This document shows positions 16,837-24,613 of a stretch of 64,000 bases of DNA, piece by piece. A program made the position numbers and the translations under genes. The notes below the pieces were generated by a model that was not told the DNA's origin, did no database searches, and was given only the letters and a program-made list of their open reading frames with translations. The stretch is from Arthrobacter dokdonellae (GTDB lineage: Bacteria > Actinomycetota > Actinomycetes > Actinomycetales > Micrococcaceae), in NCBI RefSeq assembly GCF_003268655.1, contig NZ_CP029642.1:930001-994000 (forward strand), in the 5' to 3' direction. Within the stretch, counting starts at the first letter, position 1. Each line of letters begins with the position of its first letter.

Positions 16837-17574
16837 ATGCCTTCGCTGCAAAACAATGCCGCCACGCCCGAAACCAACGCCACTCCCGGGGCTGCGGCCA
16901 GCCCCCAAGTTGGCGCCCGCTTTGCCGACGTCGGGAGCCGGTACTACGGCATCATGCTGGCGAGCATGGCCGTGATCGTCATCCTCTCCAACATTGGCGC
17001 CTCCAAAGGTGTCCTTTTTGGGCCGATCGTGACCGACGGCGGCTTCTTCCTCTTCCCGTTCGCCTACATCCTGGGAGACGTGATCAGTGAAATTTACGGT
17101 TTTAAGATGGCGCGCAAGGCCATCTTCACCACGTTCGCGCTGTCCATTTTTGCGTCGCTGAGCTACTGGGTGATCATTGCGCTGCCCGGATTCACCGACG
17201 ACTACGGCGTGGCCAAGCAGCACGCCCTGGTGGAGGCCCTGGGCCCGGTCCCGCAGATCGTGCTGGCCAGCCTGCTCGCGTTCCTGGCCGGACAGACCAT
17301 CAACTCGCTCATCATGGTCCGGCTCAAGGCCCGCCAGGGGGAACGGAAACTGTGGATGCGCCTCATGGGCTCCAGCGGCGTGGGTGAATTCATCGACACC
17401 CTCATCTTCTGCACGATTGCCGCGCCGGTCATCGGCATTGTCGGCTTTGGCATGTTCGCCAACTACGTGCTGGTGGGCTTCCTGTACAAGGTGGGCGTGC
17501 AGTACCTGCTGGTCCCCGTGACCACCCTGGTGATCGGCTGGTTCAAGCGGCACGAACCGAGCTACGCCATCTGA
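16837..17574 (+). CDS. yhhQ: Queuosine precursor transporter (YhhQ/QPTR, DUF165)
   Basis: A 245-residue integral membrane protein that takes up preQ0/preQ1 or related 7-deazaguanines for tRNA queuosine synthesis. The core begins RYYGIMLASMAVIVILSNIG and contains the family signature FPFAYILGDVISEIYGFKMA, then AGQTINSLIMVRLK, GEFIDTLIFCTIA and LYKVGVQYLLVPVT. The first 30 residues are a variable Ala/Thr-rich tail. Start ATG at 16837. It is 5 kb from tgt, the enzyme that uses its cargo, which supports a salvage pathway; synthesis genes queCDEF are not in the window. Confidence 0.92.
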   Translation: MPSLQNNAATPETNATPGAAASPQVGARFADVGSRYYGIMLASMAVIVILSNIGASKGVLFGPIVTDGGFFLFPFAYILGDVISEIYGFKMARKAIFTTFALSIFASLSYWVIIALPGFTDDYGVAKQHALVEALGPVPQIVLASLLAFLAGQTINSLIMVRLKARQGERKLWMRLMGSSGVGEFIDTLIFCTIAAPVIGIVGFGMFANYVLVGFLYKVGVQYLLVPVTTLVIGWFKRHEPSYAI

Positions 17575-17724
17575 CGCGTAGCCCGGCCCGAGTTCGCCGC
17601 CGGCGCGGCAAGCGCTGCATTCCTCGCCCGCAGCGCCAGCCCCGTGGGCACGAACCTCGCCAGCAGCGCAGGTCGTCCCGCGTCACCTGCGTCTATCGCT
17701 CATTCCTGCCCGTGGCGGTTCTGC

Positions 17725-19179
17725 TCACATGCCAGCCGGGCGCCGGGGAATGAACGCGACCACGGCGACGGCTGTGAGTGCGGCGACCGCGCCGATGACG
17801 AAGGTCATGACGAAACCGTCCTGCGAGGGGATTTTCGTGGAACCGACCGTGACGGTCATGGCCGTCAAGACCAGGGCCATGACCGCGGCCGATACAGTGG
17901 TGCCCACCGAGCGCATCAGTGTGTTGAGGCCGTTGGCGGAGGCAGTTTCGTGGACGGGCACCGATGCCATGATCAGGGCCGGCATCGAAGCATAGGCAAG
18001 GCCGATGCCGCCGCTGATGATCATGCCGGCCACCATGACCTGCCAGATCTGCGTGTTGGCGAGAAGGGCGAACCCGTAACCGACAGCGATGACTGCTGCC
18101 CCTGCCATGAGCGTGAACTTGGGCCCCCTGCGGGCAGAAATCCCCGCGGAAATCGGCGACAGCAAGAGCATCACCAGCCCGCCCGGGGCCAGGACCAGTC
18201 CTGCCTGGACCATGTCGAGGCCGAAGCCGTACCCGGTACTTTTGGGAGTCATCAGCAGCTGCGGCAAGGTCAGCGACATCCCGTACATGGCGAACCCGAC
18301 GACGACGGAGGCCAGGTTGGTAAACAGGACCTGGCGTCGAGCCGACACGCGCAGGTCGACCAGGGGTGCAGCGGTACGCAACTCGTAGATGCCCCAGAGT
18401 AGGAGCACCATGAGGGAGATACCGAGCGAGCCCCATGTCAGGGGTGACGCCCAGCCCCACGTCGCACCCTTGCTTACGCCGACGAGCAAGGCCACCAGGC
18501 CCAGGCCCAGACCTGCCGCGCCCAGGTAATCGAATCGCACCGAGGGGCCCAACCGCACCGGCGATTCGCGCACCACCCCCAGGACCAGGCCCAGGGCGAG
18601 TACGCCCATTCCGGCGGCGGCCCAGAACAGGACGTGCCAATTGCCCGCCTGGGCGATGGCAGCGGACACTGGCAGACCGATGGCACCGCCGACGCCGAGG
18701 GTCGCGCTGACAACGGCCATCCCGAATGCGACCCGCTTCGGCGGCAGTTCGTCGCGGAGGATGCTGATGCCCAGCGGAATGGCTCCGGTGGCGATGCCCT
18801 GCAGTGCCCGTCCGGCGACCACTAAGCGGAATTCTTCTGTGACAGCGCACAACACCGACCCGACAATGAGTGCCGTCATGGATAGGATGAGCATGCGGCG
18901 CTTGCCGAACATGTCACCTAACCGGCCGCTGATCGGGGTCACCACGGCGCCGGCTAGCAGCGTGGCCGTCACGACCCAGGACGCGTTGGACGCCGTCGTG
19001 TGCAGAAGCCTTGGAAGTTGCGGAATCAGGGGGATGACCAGCGTCTGCATCAAGGCGACGACGACCCCGGCGAAGCTCAGCGCGAAGATCACCAAGCCGG
19101 GTCTTCCGCCCGGTCGACGACCGCTCGGTTCCGCAGCCTCCCCATTCACCCGAGGTGCGGATTGTGCTATCGCGTTCAT
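17725..19179 (-). CDS. MFS exporter, DHA2 (14-TMS, EmrB/QacA-like) family
   Basis: A 484-residue drug:H+ antiporter-type permease with about 14 membrane segments. The motif A equivalent SGRLGDMFGKRRMLILSM, motif ALQGIATGAIPLGISILRDE (motif B region) and the GVGGAIGLPVSAAIA motif C mark DHA2 exporters. The start (MNAIAQSAPRV) has GGGAGA upstream. It diverges from a MarR gene and the shared 129-base spacer contains a 15+15 palindrome, so expression is probably repressed by that MarR until a toxic compound binds. The substrate is unknown. Confidence 0.92.
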   Translation of the reverse strand: MNAIAQSAPRVNGEAAEPSGRRPGGRPGLVIFALSFAGVVVALMQTLVIPLIPQLPRLLHTTASNASWVVTATLLAGAVVTPISGRLGDMFGKRRMLILSMTALIVGSVLCAVTEEFRLVVAGRALQGIATGAIPLGISILRDELPPKRVAFGMAVVSATLGVGGAIGLPVSAAIAQAGNWHVLFWAAAGMGVLALGLVLGVVRESPVRLGPSVRFDYLGAAGLGLGLVALLVGVSKGATWGWASPLTWGSLGISLMVLLLWGIYELRTAAPLVDLRVSARRQVLFTNLASVVVGFAMYGMSLTLPQLLMTPKSTGYGFGLDMVQAGLVLAPGGLVMLLLSPISAGISARRGPKFTLMAGAAVIAVGYGFALLANTQIWQVMVAGMIISGGIGLAYASMPALIMASVPVHETASANGLNTLMRSVGTTVSAAVMALVLTAMTVTVGSTKIPSQDGFVMTFVIGAVAALTAVAVVAFIPRRPAGM

Positions 19180-19210
19180 CTATCTCCCACTAACCGTCGA
19201 ATACCCATAG

Positions 19211-19247
19211 TATGTGCATCATACATACATTGTGTATGATGCACATA
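19211..19247. promoter_or_regulatory. MarR operator: 15-bp perfect inverted repeat
   Basis: TATGTGCATCATACA (19211-19225) and its exact complement (19233-19247) flank a 7-base spacer. It lies midway between the exporter start at 19179 and the MarR start at 19309, in an AT-rich island that also offers promoter -10-like sequences. Strong candidate for the binding site of the adjacent MarR. Confidence 0.8.
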
Positions 19248-19308
19248 TTGGACATCCGCGGCTTTTTCTGGCCATTCAGCGCATTATCCGCGACGACAAG
19301 GAATCGAT

Positions 19309-19815
19309 GTGAACGACGTGCGCATCCTCGAACGTGAATTGGCCCTGCTGTCCCGGCAGTACCTGAAGTCCCGGGATCGGAACCTGCGGCTGGAACGGTC
19401 CGCCTACCTGATCCTGAGCCGTCTGGAGGCGGAGGGCCCGCTGACGATCAAGGGGATGGCCCGGGCTTTCGGACTGGACCTGTCGACCGTCAATCGGCAG
19501 ATCGCGGCCCTGCAGCGCGCCGGGCACGCCGAACCATGCCTGGATCCAGCGGGCGGCACGGCGCGCCGATTCCGTCCATCCGCGGAGGGCCTGCGTCAGC
19601 TTAATGCCGACCGGTTCCACTATGAAGCCGGTGTCAAACGGACCATCGGCTCGTGGGAGCGCGCCGACGTGGAACAGTTCGCCGAGCTGTTGATGCGCTT
19701 CAATGTTGCGATCGAGGACCTCGAGGGCCGGCATTGGCCCCGCCCCGATCTGGATGATCCAACCGACCCAACCACCATGACCAAGGACAAGGATTCCCAT
19801 GCGCCTAGAACATAA
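19309..19815 (+). CDS. MarR-family transcriptional regulator
   Basis: A 168-residue regulator from a GTG at 19309 with ACAAGGA upstream. The winged helix-turn-helix reads YLILSRLEAEGPLTIKGMAR followed by AFGLDLSTVNRQIAALQRAG; the wing contains the basic GGTARRFRPSAEG. The Cys in EPCLDPAGG could allow redox sensing, though this is speculative. It is divergent from the DHA2 exporter and overlaps the next gene (SDR) by 17 bases, so regulator and dehydrogenase form one transcript. The operator at 19211-19247 is the likely binding site. Confidence 0.9.
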   Translation: MNDVRILERELALLSRQYLKSRDRNLRLERSAYLILSRLEAEGPLTIKGMARAFGLDLSTVNRQIAALQRAGHAEPCLDPAGGTARRFRPSAEGLRQLNADRFHYEAGVKRTIGSWERADVEQFAELLMRFNVAIEDLEGRHWPRPDLDDPTDPTTMTKDKDSHAPRT

Positions 19816-20593
19816 GACCGCAGTCATCACCGGAGGAGCGAGCGGAATCGGCCTGGCCGCAGCACACCGCTTTGCTGCCGAGGGCGCCGCCGTCGTCATC
19901 GGCGACGTCAATGCCGACCGCGCTGTGGCTGCGGCCGCGGAGATCACCGAAGCCGGAGGCACAGCCGTCGGGACGGCCGTCAACGTCATGGACGAAGAGT
20001 CCATCGCTTCCCTGATCGGGCGGGCGGTGGATGAATTCGGCTCCCTGCACGTCCTGTGCAACCACGTGGGTGGGAGCAACCCCCGCAAGGACCTGGACCT
20101 GCTGCGCATGGACCTGGATGAATTCGACAAGACGATGGCGCTGAACGTGCGCAGCACCGTGCTGGGCGCGCGCCTGGCACTGCCGCATATGATCGCTGCC
20201 GGCGGCGGCTCGATCATCAACACGGCATCGGTCGCCGGGCTCTCCGGCGACTACCTGCAAAGCGCCTACGGCACCGCGAAGGCCGCCGTCATCCGCCTGA
20301 CCCAATACATCGCCACCCAATACGGACCCCGGAACGTGCGCTGCAATGCGGTAGCCCCCGGCGCGATCTCGTCCCCGGCACTGCTCGACAATCTCTCATC
20401 TGCGGAGATCGACGCAATAGTGGCGCACAACGCCCTGCCGTTCCTGGGCGAGCCGGACGACATCGCCAACACCATGCTCTTCCTGGCCTCGGACGAGTCG
20501 CGCTACCTGACCGGACAGCTGCTCACCGTCGACGGCGGCATGTCCAGCCACAGCTCCATCGCCGAAGACCGGCGGGGTTTCCTGCCCGCTTGA
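19799..20593 (+). CDS. SDR-family oxidoreductase
   Basis: A 264-residue classical short-chain dehydrogenase. The cofactor motif is TGGASGIG (residues 11-18), GDVNADR suggests NAD(H) preference through the Asp after beta-2, the NHVGG stretch replaces the usual NNAG, and the active site is Ser in NTASVAG with YGTAK. The C-terminal GQLLTVDGGMS is typical. It overlaps the MarR gene and probably modifies or detoxifies the compound exported by the divergent permease. The substrate cannot be deduced. Confidence 0.9.
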   Translation: MRLEHKTAVITGGASGIGLAAAHRFAAEGAAVVIGDVNADRAVAAAAEITEAGGTAVGTAVNVMDEESIASLIGRAVDEFGSLHVLCNHVGGSNPRKDLDLLRMDLDEFDKTMALNVRSTVLGARLALPHMIAAGGGSIINTASVAGLSGDYLQSAYGTAKAAVIRLTQYIATQYGPRNVRCNAVAPGAISSPALLDNLSSAEIDAIVAHNALPFLGEPDDIANTMLFLASDESRYLTGQLLTVDGGMSSHSSIAEDRRGFLPA

Positions 20594-20809
20594 CCGGACG
20601 AGGACGGCGGCTGGCCCCGGGCTTGGGTCCCGCCGCCGTGCCGTGGTGCTCTGATGGATCGGTACGCCGACTTGACCGGCCTGTGAGACTGTGGAGGGAT
20701 GATGTGACGAACGAGCAGAAGGTTGCGATCGAGACCGCGGGGGCCGTGGGATCGGCTGCCCCGCATCGACGGCGTTACGAGTGGGACAGATGTCTCAGAA
20801 CAGGGCAGG

Positions 20810-21070
20810 ATGAACGGCGCGGCGGCGGCCAGCAGCGGCGGAGGCTCGGTCCGGCCGCGGAAGGGCCGGTATTCGGCCAATCTCGGCCTGGTCGTGGTCG
20901 TGGTCGTGGTCATGGGCGGGGCGATGCTTATCGCGGCCGGGCTGCAGTTGGGTGGGGGCACGATCATCGCGGGGTTCACCGCGATCTTCTTCACGATCGG
21001 CATCGGCGGGGGCGCCCTGCGGGCGGATCCAAACCTGAAGGCTGCGCTCTCCCCTGAATCCTGCCGATGA
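20810..21070 (+). CDS. Small membrane protein, two predicted segments
   Basis: An 86-residue protein starting MNGAAAASSGGG with AGGA touching the start codon. A basic patch (RPRKGRYS) precedes a first hydrophobic segment rich in Val (LGLVVVVVVVMGGAMLIAAG) and a second (IIAGFTAIFFTIGIGGGAL). No family was recognised. It stands alone between the SDR gene and the decayed two-component region. Confidence 0.5.
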   Translation: MNGAAAASSGGGSVRPRKGRYSANLGLVVVVVVVMGGAMLIAAGLQLGGGTIIAGFTAIFFTIGIGGGALRADPNLKAALSPESCR

Positions 21071-21104
21071 ACACGCCGGAATATCCCGGGCAGACTGTAA
21101 CACC

Positions 21105-21320
21105 GTGGCCACACAGTTCGAAACACTGGCCATGATCGCCCTCCTGGACCTCGGCCAGCGAAGCCTCACAACGGCGGAAGTCGCACGGGCTGCGGATTGC
21201 CTGGCCGGCCCCCCGGAACCACATTCCGCAGACAACGACCTCACGCAGACACAATTCGAACAGCTCGCCGCCCGGGCCGCAACCAGCAGCGAACGCCTGC
21301 CCAAACCACCACGCATGTGA
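21105..21320 (+). CDS. Small hypothetical protein, 71 aa
   Basis: It begins with GTG at 21105 and reads MATQFETLAMIALLDLGQRS, soluble and alanine-rich, with a helix-turn-helix-like LTTAEVARAADCL stretch. No binding site of note and no family recognised. It may be a fragment of a larger lost gene, given the pseudogenes next to it. About 200 bases after it (21321-21519) hold no gene. Confidence 0.3.
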   Translation: MATQFETLAMIALLDLGQRSLTTAEVARAADCLAGPPEPHSADNDLTQTQFEQLAARAATSSERLPKPPRM

Positions 21321-21519
21321 ACGGCATACCCACGCATCCCCGCCACGGACACCCGGGCCGCCACATAGCGTGCGGGACCATCTCATTAACGGTGTATGCG
21401 GCGGACTGCGCCTCAGTGAGAAAAACTCCAGCCATAAGCACTGATCGTAGCCGCTACCCCGAAACGGAAATCCTGCTAGCGCTAATGACGGCACGGATCC
21501 CACTCAACCCCCGATGAGG

Positions 21520-22264
21520 GCCCGCTGGTAATCACCGTTCCGGCCGCCGTGGCCATGACGGCCCCGCTGGCCTGGCGCCGCAAGCTCCCGCTGCTGCCCG
21601 CCCTGGCTGCCGCCGTGGCTAACCTTCTCCAGGATGGCTGGCGCACACGCCAGGGTCGTTGTGGTCGCTGGTGGTGTTCGCCGTGGGGATGCACTCGGTG
21701 GCCGCCTGGTCCTCCGAAGGCGCCGCGGCCTTTGGCGGAACGGTGCTACTGGCCGCCCGGCTGGCCGGTGAATGGCTGGGGCACGGGCCCGACTATCTGT
21801 TCATCGTCCTGGTGTTTGGTGGGATCTGGCTGCTGGGCCGGGCCGCCCGGGTGTGGCGTGGCCGCCTGAAATACCAACAGCTGCGATGTTGCCCGCCTGG
21901 CCGTCGCCGAGGAGCGGCTTCGGATAGCCCGTGAACTTCACGACGTGCTTGGCCACAGCATGAGCGTGATCGCCGTGCAGGCAGACGCTGCCGGCGCCGC
22001 GCTGGACGGCCGGCATGATCCCGACCAGCGTGTCCGTGCAGCCTGCCGGCGGCGGGGTGGAGGCGGAGATCCGCAACGCGCCGGGCAACGCGCCCGCCGG
22101 CGGTCCCGGCAGGGGCTAGGCCTTCTGGGACTGCGCGAACGGATGCAGCTGGCGGGCGGAACGCTCGATGCCGGGCCCATGGACGACGGCGGCTGGCGGG
22201 TTTGCGCGCGCATCCCCGGCCCGGGCTCCCGGTCCAGCGGCGCCGCGGGAGGGGAGGGCACATG
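21520..22264 (+). pseudogene. Decayed NarL-type sensor histidine kinase
   Basis: Pieces of one kinase can be read in order but in changing frames: N-terminal membrane part (AVAMTAPLAWRRKLPLLPAL; SLVVFAVGMHSVAAW; YLFIVLVFGGIWLLGRAA), shift near 21645, shift near 21893, then LAVAEERLRIARELHDVLGH with the HisKA_3 phosphorylated His, and finally RQGLGLLGLRERMQLAGGTL, the G-box end of the ATPase domain. The central N-box and most of the ATPase domain are deleted. With at least three frame changes plus the internal loss this cannot be functional. Confidence 0.8.
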
Positions 22265-22556
22265 ACGACCGTCTTGCACGTGGACGACCAGCAGCTGATC
22301 CGGGACGGGTTCAAGCTGATGCTCAACCTGGAACCGGACCTGGAGGTGGTGGGTGAGCAGGCGACGGAAAGCCGGCACTGTCGCTGACAGCGCAACTGCA
22401 TCCCGACGTCGTCCTTATGGACATCAGGATGCCGTTCATGGACGGGCTGGAGGCCGTCCGGCGGCTTGCCGCGGCGCACACCGCGTCCGCCGTCGTGGTC
22501 CTGACCACCTTTGACTTGGATGAATATGTCTTTCAGGCCCTGCGCGACCGGGCCAG
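22262..22556 (+). pseudogene. Decayed NarL/FixJ-type response regulator, frameshifted and truncated
   Basis: It starts MTTVLHVDDQQLIRDGFKLM behind a good GGGAGGGCAC binding site. A single-base frame change near 22355 breaks it; the receiver then continues as LHPDVVLMDIRMPFMDGLEA with the phospho-acceptor Asp, and VVVLTTFDLDEYVFQALRD. It ends abruptly near 22556 at the tail of tgt, with no LuxR-type DNA-binding domain. It is the partner of the kinase remnant just before it; the loss of its 3' end marks a deletion junction. Confidence 0.85.
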
Positions 22557-22569
22557 GAGCTCCTGCGGC

Positions 22570-23925
22570 CTACCGGTTCGCGTAGTAGCGCCGCAGCGTC
22601 TCGGCCTTGAAATCGAAGAACGTGCCGTCCTCGATGGCGAGCCGGGCGTCGTCGACCATTTTCACCACAAAGCGTTCGTTGTGGATCGACACCAGGGTGG
22701 CGGACACCATCTCCTTGGCCTTGAACAGGTGGTGGATGTAGGCGCGGCTGTAGTTGGCGCATGCGTAGCAGTCGCAGCCGTCCACGAGGGGCGCAAAGTC
22801 TCGCTTGAAGCGGGCGCCGGACAGGTTGAACCGGCCGTCCGGGGTGTAAAACGCCGAGGTACGGGCCACGCGCGTGGGGGAGACGCAGTCAAAGGTGTCC
22901 GCCCCGTTCTCGATGGCCGTGAAAATGTCGTCGGGTTCGGAGATGCCCAGCAGGTGGCGCGGCTTGTCCTCGGGCAGTTCCTCCGCGCACCAGCGCACGA
23001 TGGTGCCGAGGTTTTCCTTCTCCAGCGCCCCGCCGATCCCATAACCGTCAAAGTCCATGGAGCCCAAATCGCGGGAGGCCTTCCGGCGCAGGTCCTCGTA
23101 CTGGGCGCCCTGGATCACGCCAAACAACGCCTGGTACGGCTTGCCCGCCCGGTCCTCCGTGAGCCGGAAATGCTCGGCGATGCAGCGTTGCGCCCACAGG
23201 CGGGTGCGCTCCAGCGACATTTCCTGGTAGCCGCGCGAGTTCAGCAGCGTGGTCAGCTCGTCGAAGGCGAACATGATGTCCGCGCCGATCTGGTGCTGGA
23301 CCTGCATCGACACCTCCGGGGTGAAGCGGTGCATGTCCCCGTTCAGGTGCGACTTGAACCAGACGCCGTCGTCGTCGATGTGCGCCAGCCGCTCCTTGCC
23401 CACGGCCACGGAATCGTCCGCGCCGGCATGCGGGGAGGCGGCCGCGGCGTCCATGTTGATGACCTTTTTGAAGCCCGAGCCCAGGGACATGACCTGGAAT
23501 CCGCCGCTGTCCGTGAACGTGGGGCCGGACCAGTTCATGAACTTTCCCAGGCCGCCTGCCTCGTCCAGGATGTCCGCGCCGGGCTGCAGGTACAGGTGGT
23601 AGGCGTTGGAGAGCAGCGCCTGGGCGCCGAGCTCCGCCATGGACTCCGGCAGCACGGATTTCACGGTGGCCTTGGTGCCGACGGCGATGAACGCCGGGGT
23701 CTTGATGGCGCCGTGCGGGGTGGTGATGACGCCGGTGCGGCCCTGGAATTCTCCCCCATTAAGTTCGACGGCGGCGCCCGACGGCGCACAGCGCTCACGC
23801 AGCCGGGCACCCAGCTGGAAACCAAACTCGCCCTGGGACGCCGGCCGGCCGGGAATGCCGTGGGGCGCGGTTGGCGCGGTGGTGAGCAGGTCGGTGCTGG
23901 CTACGGGGGAAGGCATGGTCTCCAT
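22570..23925 (-). CDS. tgt: tRNA-guanine transglycosylase
   Basis: A 451-residue enzyme that exchanges guanine-34 of GUN-anticodon tRNAs for preQ1, in queuosine formation. Signatures are AFIAVGTKATVKSV, LLSNAYHLYLQPG, the substrate-pocket FTDSGGFQVMSLG, GYGIGGALEKE and the zinc site CDCYAC with the downstream His of YIHHL. The start at 23925 (METMPSPV) is chosen because upstream sequence is a tandem repeat; 23916 is also possible and neither has a strong binding site. The N-terminal 55 residues are an Ala/Pro-rich extension. Its partner yhhQ lies 5 kb to the left. Confidence 0.95.
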   Translation of the reverse strand: METMPSPVASTDLLTTAPTAPHGIPGRPASQGEFGFQLGARLRERCAPSGAAVELNGGEFQGRTGVITTPHGAIKTPAFIAVGTKATVKSVLPESMAELGAQALLSNAYHLYLQPGADILDEAGGLGKFMNWSGPTFTDSGGFQVMSLGSGFKKVINMDAAAASPHAGADDSVAVGKERLAHIDDDGVWFKSHLNGDMHRFTPEVSMQVQHQIGADIMFAFDELTTLLNSRGYQEMSLERTRLWAQRCIAEHFRLTEDRAGKPYQALFGVIQGAQYEDLRRKASRDLGSMDFDGYGIGGALEKENLGTIVRWCAEELPEDKPRHLLGISEPDDIFTAIENGADTFDCVSPTRVARTSAFYTPDGRFNLSGARFKRDFAPLVDGCDCYACANYSRAYIHHLFKAKEMVSATLVSIHNERFVVKMVDDARLAIEDGTFFDFKAETLRRYYANR

Positions 23926-23974
23926 TTTGCCAGTGTTTGCCGCCCACGCCCTCCGCCGGTGGAAAAGCCGTGGT

Positions 23975-24178
23975 GCGAGTGGTGGGAGGGCGTTGGGCCC
24001 ACGCGCCCGAGGGGCCCGCCTCGAGCTTGCGAGTGGCGGGAGGGCGTTGGGCCCACGCGCCCGAGGGGCCCGCCTCGAGCTTGCGAGTGGCGGGAGGGCG
24101 TTGGGCCCACGCGCCCGAGGGGCCCGCCTCGAGCTTGCGAGTGGTGGGAGGGCGTGGGGATTATCTCGAACTTCAACG
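23975..24178. repeat. 54-bp tandem repeat (3 full copies plus a variant end) in divergent promoter region
   Basis: Units start at 23975, 24029, 24083 and 24137. Each starts GCGAGTGG, then GGGAGGGCGTTGGGCCCACG and ends CTCGAGCTT. The last unit changes after GGGAGGGCGTG to GGGGATTATCTCGAAC (24151-24178), a tail shared with the single copy at 39858-39934. The block fills most of the 373-base space between tgt (minus) and the DUF3311 gene (plus). It has no spacers and is not a CRISPR. Confidence 0.92.
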
Positions 24179-24221
24179 GGGAGTGGGCTGCGACACGCGA
24201 AAATACTTTCGCCCATAACCT

Positions 24222-24235
24222 ACCGGTCGCTCGGT
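24222..24235. promoter_or_regulatory. TetR-type operator candidate before the DUF3311-symporter operon
   Basis: ACCG-GT-CG-CT-CGGT has the same spaced core as the site at 1757-1770 before the MHS transporter. It lies 64 bases before the DUF3311 start. No regulator gene is adjacent. Confidence 0.35.
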
Positions 24236-24298
24236 CGTGGTCCTTACCATGAACGAGACAAGAACCATCAAGGACTTCAGAGCCCGAAGGAGCTGCTC

Positions 24299-24613
24299 AT
24301 GTCCGCAACGAACATCACCCACGATTCCCCCACGCGAGGCCCGGCGAAACCCCTGCCGTACGTCATCAGCGGTGTTCTCCTGGCGGCTGCCATCATCATG
24401 CCGCTGGTGGTTCCCATGTATGCCAAGGACGGCCCGCGTCTGTTCGGCTTCCCCTTCTTCTACTGGTACCAGATGATGTGGGTGCCCATTTGCGCCATCC
24501 TGATCGGGATCTCCTACTGGCTGTTGACGGCCGAGGACAAGCGCCGCCGCGCCGCCGTGCGGCCGGAGCCCGGTCACCATGGCAGGCACGACGCCGGCGG
24601 TGAGGCCAAGTGA
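24299..24613 (+). CDS. DUF3311 small membrane protein, symporter subunit-like
   Basis: A 104-residue protein with two membrane segments (PYVISGVLLAAAIIMPLVVP and YWYQMMWVPICAILIGISYW), the pattern of DUF3311. Such proteins are encoded directly before SSS-family symporters and probably assist them. The start has AAGGAG seven bases upstream. The stop overlaps the GTG of the symporter gene (GTGA), so translation is coupled. Confidence 0.88.
   Translation: MSATNITHDSPTRGPAKPLPYVISGVLLAAAIIMPLVVPMYAKDGPRLFGFPFFYWYQMMWVPICAILIGISYWLLTAEDKRRRAAVRPEPGHHGRHDAGGEAK

Noticed and set aside
23975..24178. Tandem repeats as a CRISPR array
   Set aside because: Units are directly adjacent with no unique spacers, are 54 bp long and have no cas genes nearby.
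22417..24252. 611-codon plus-strand frame opposite tgt, with a repeated C-terminal part
   Set aside because: Its start is a piece of the decayed response regulator, the middle is the complement of tgt, and the repeated end is translated tandem repeat DNA.
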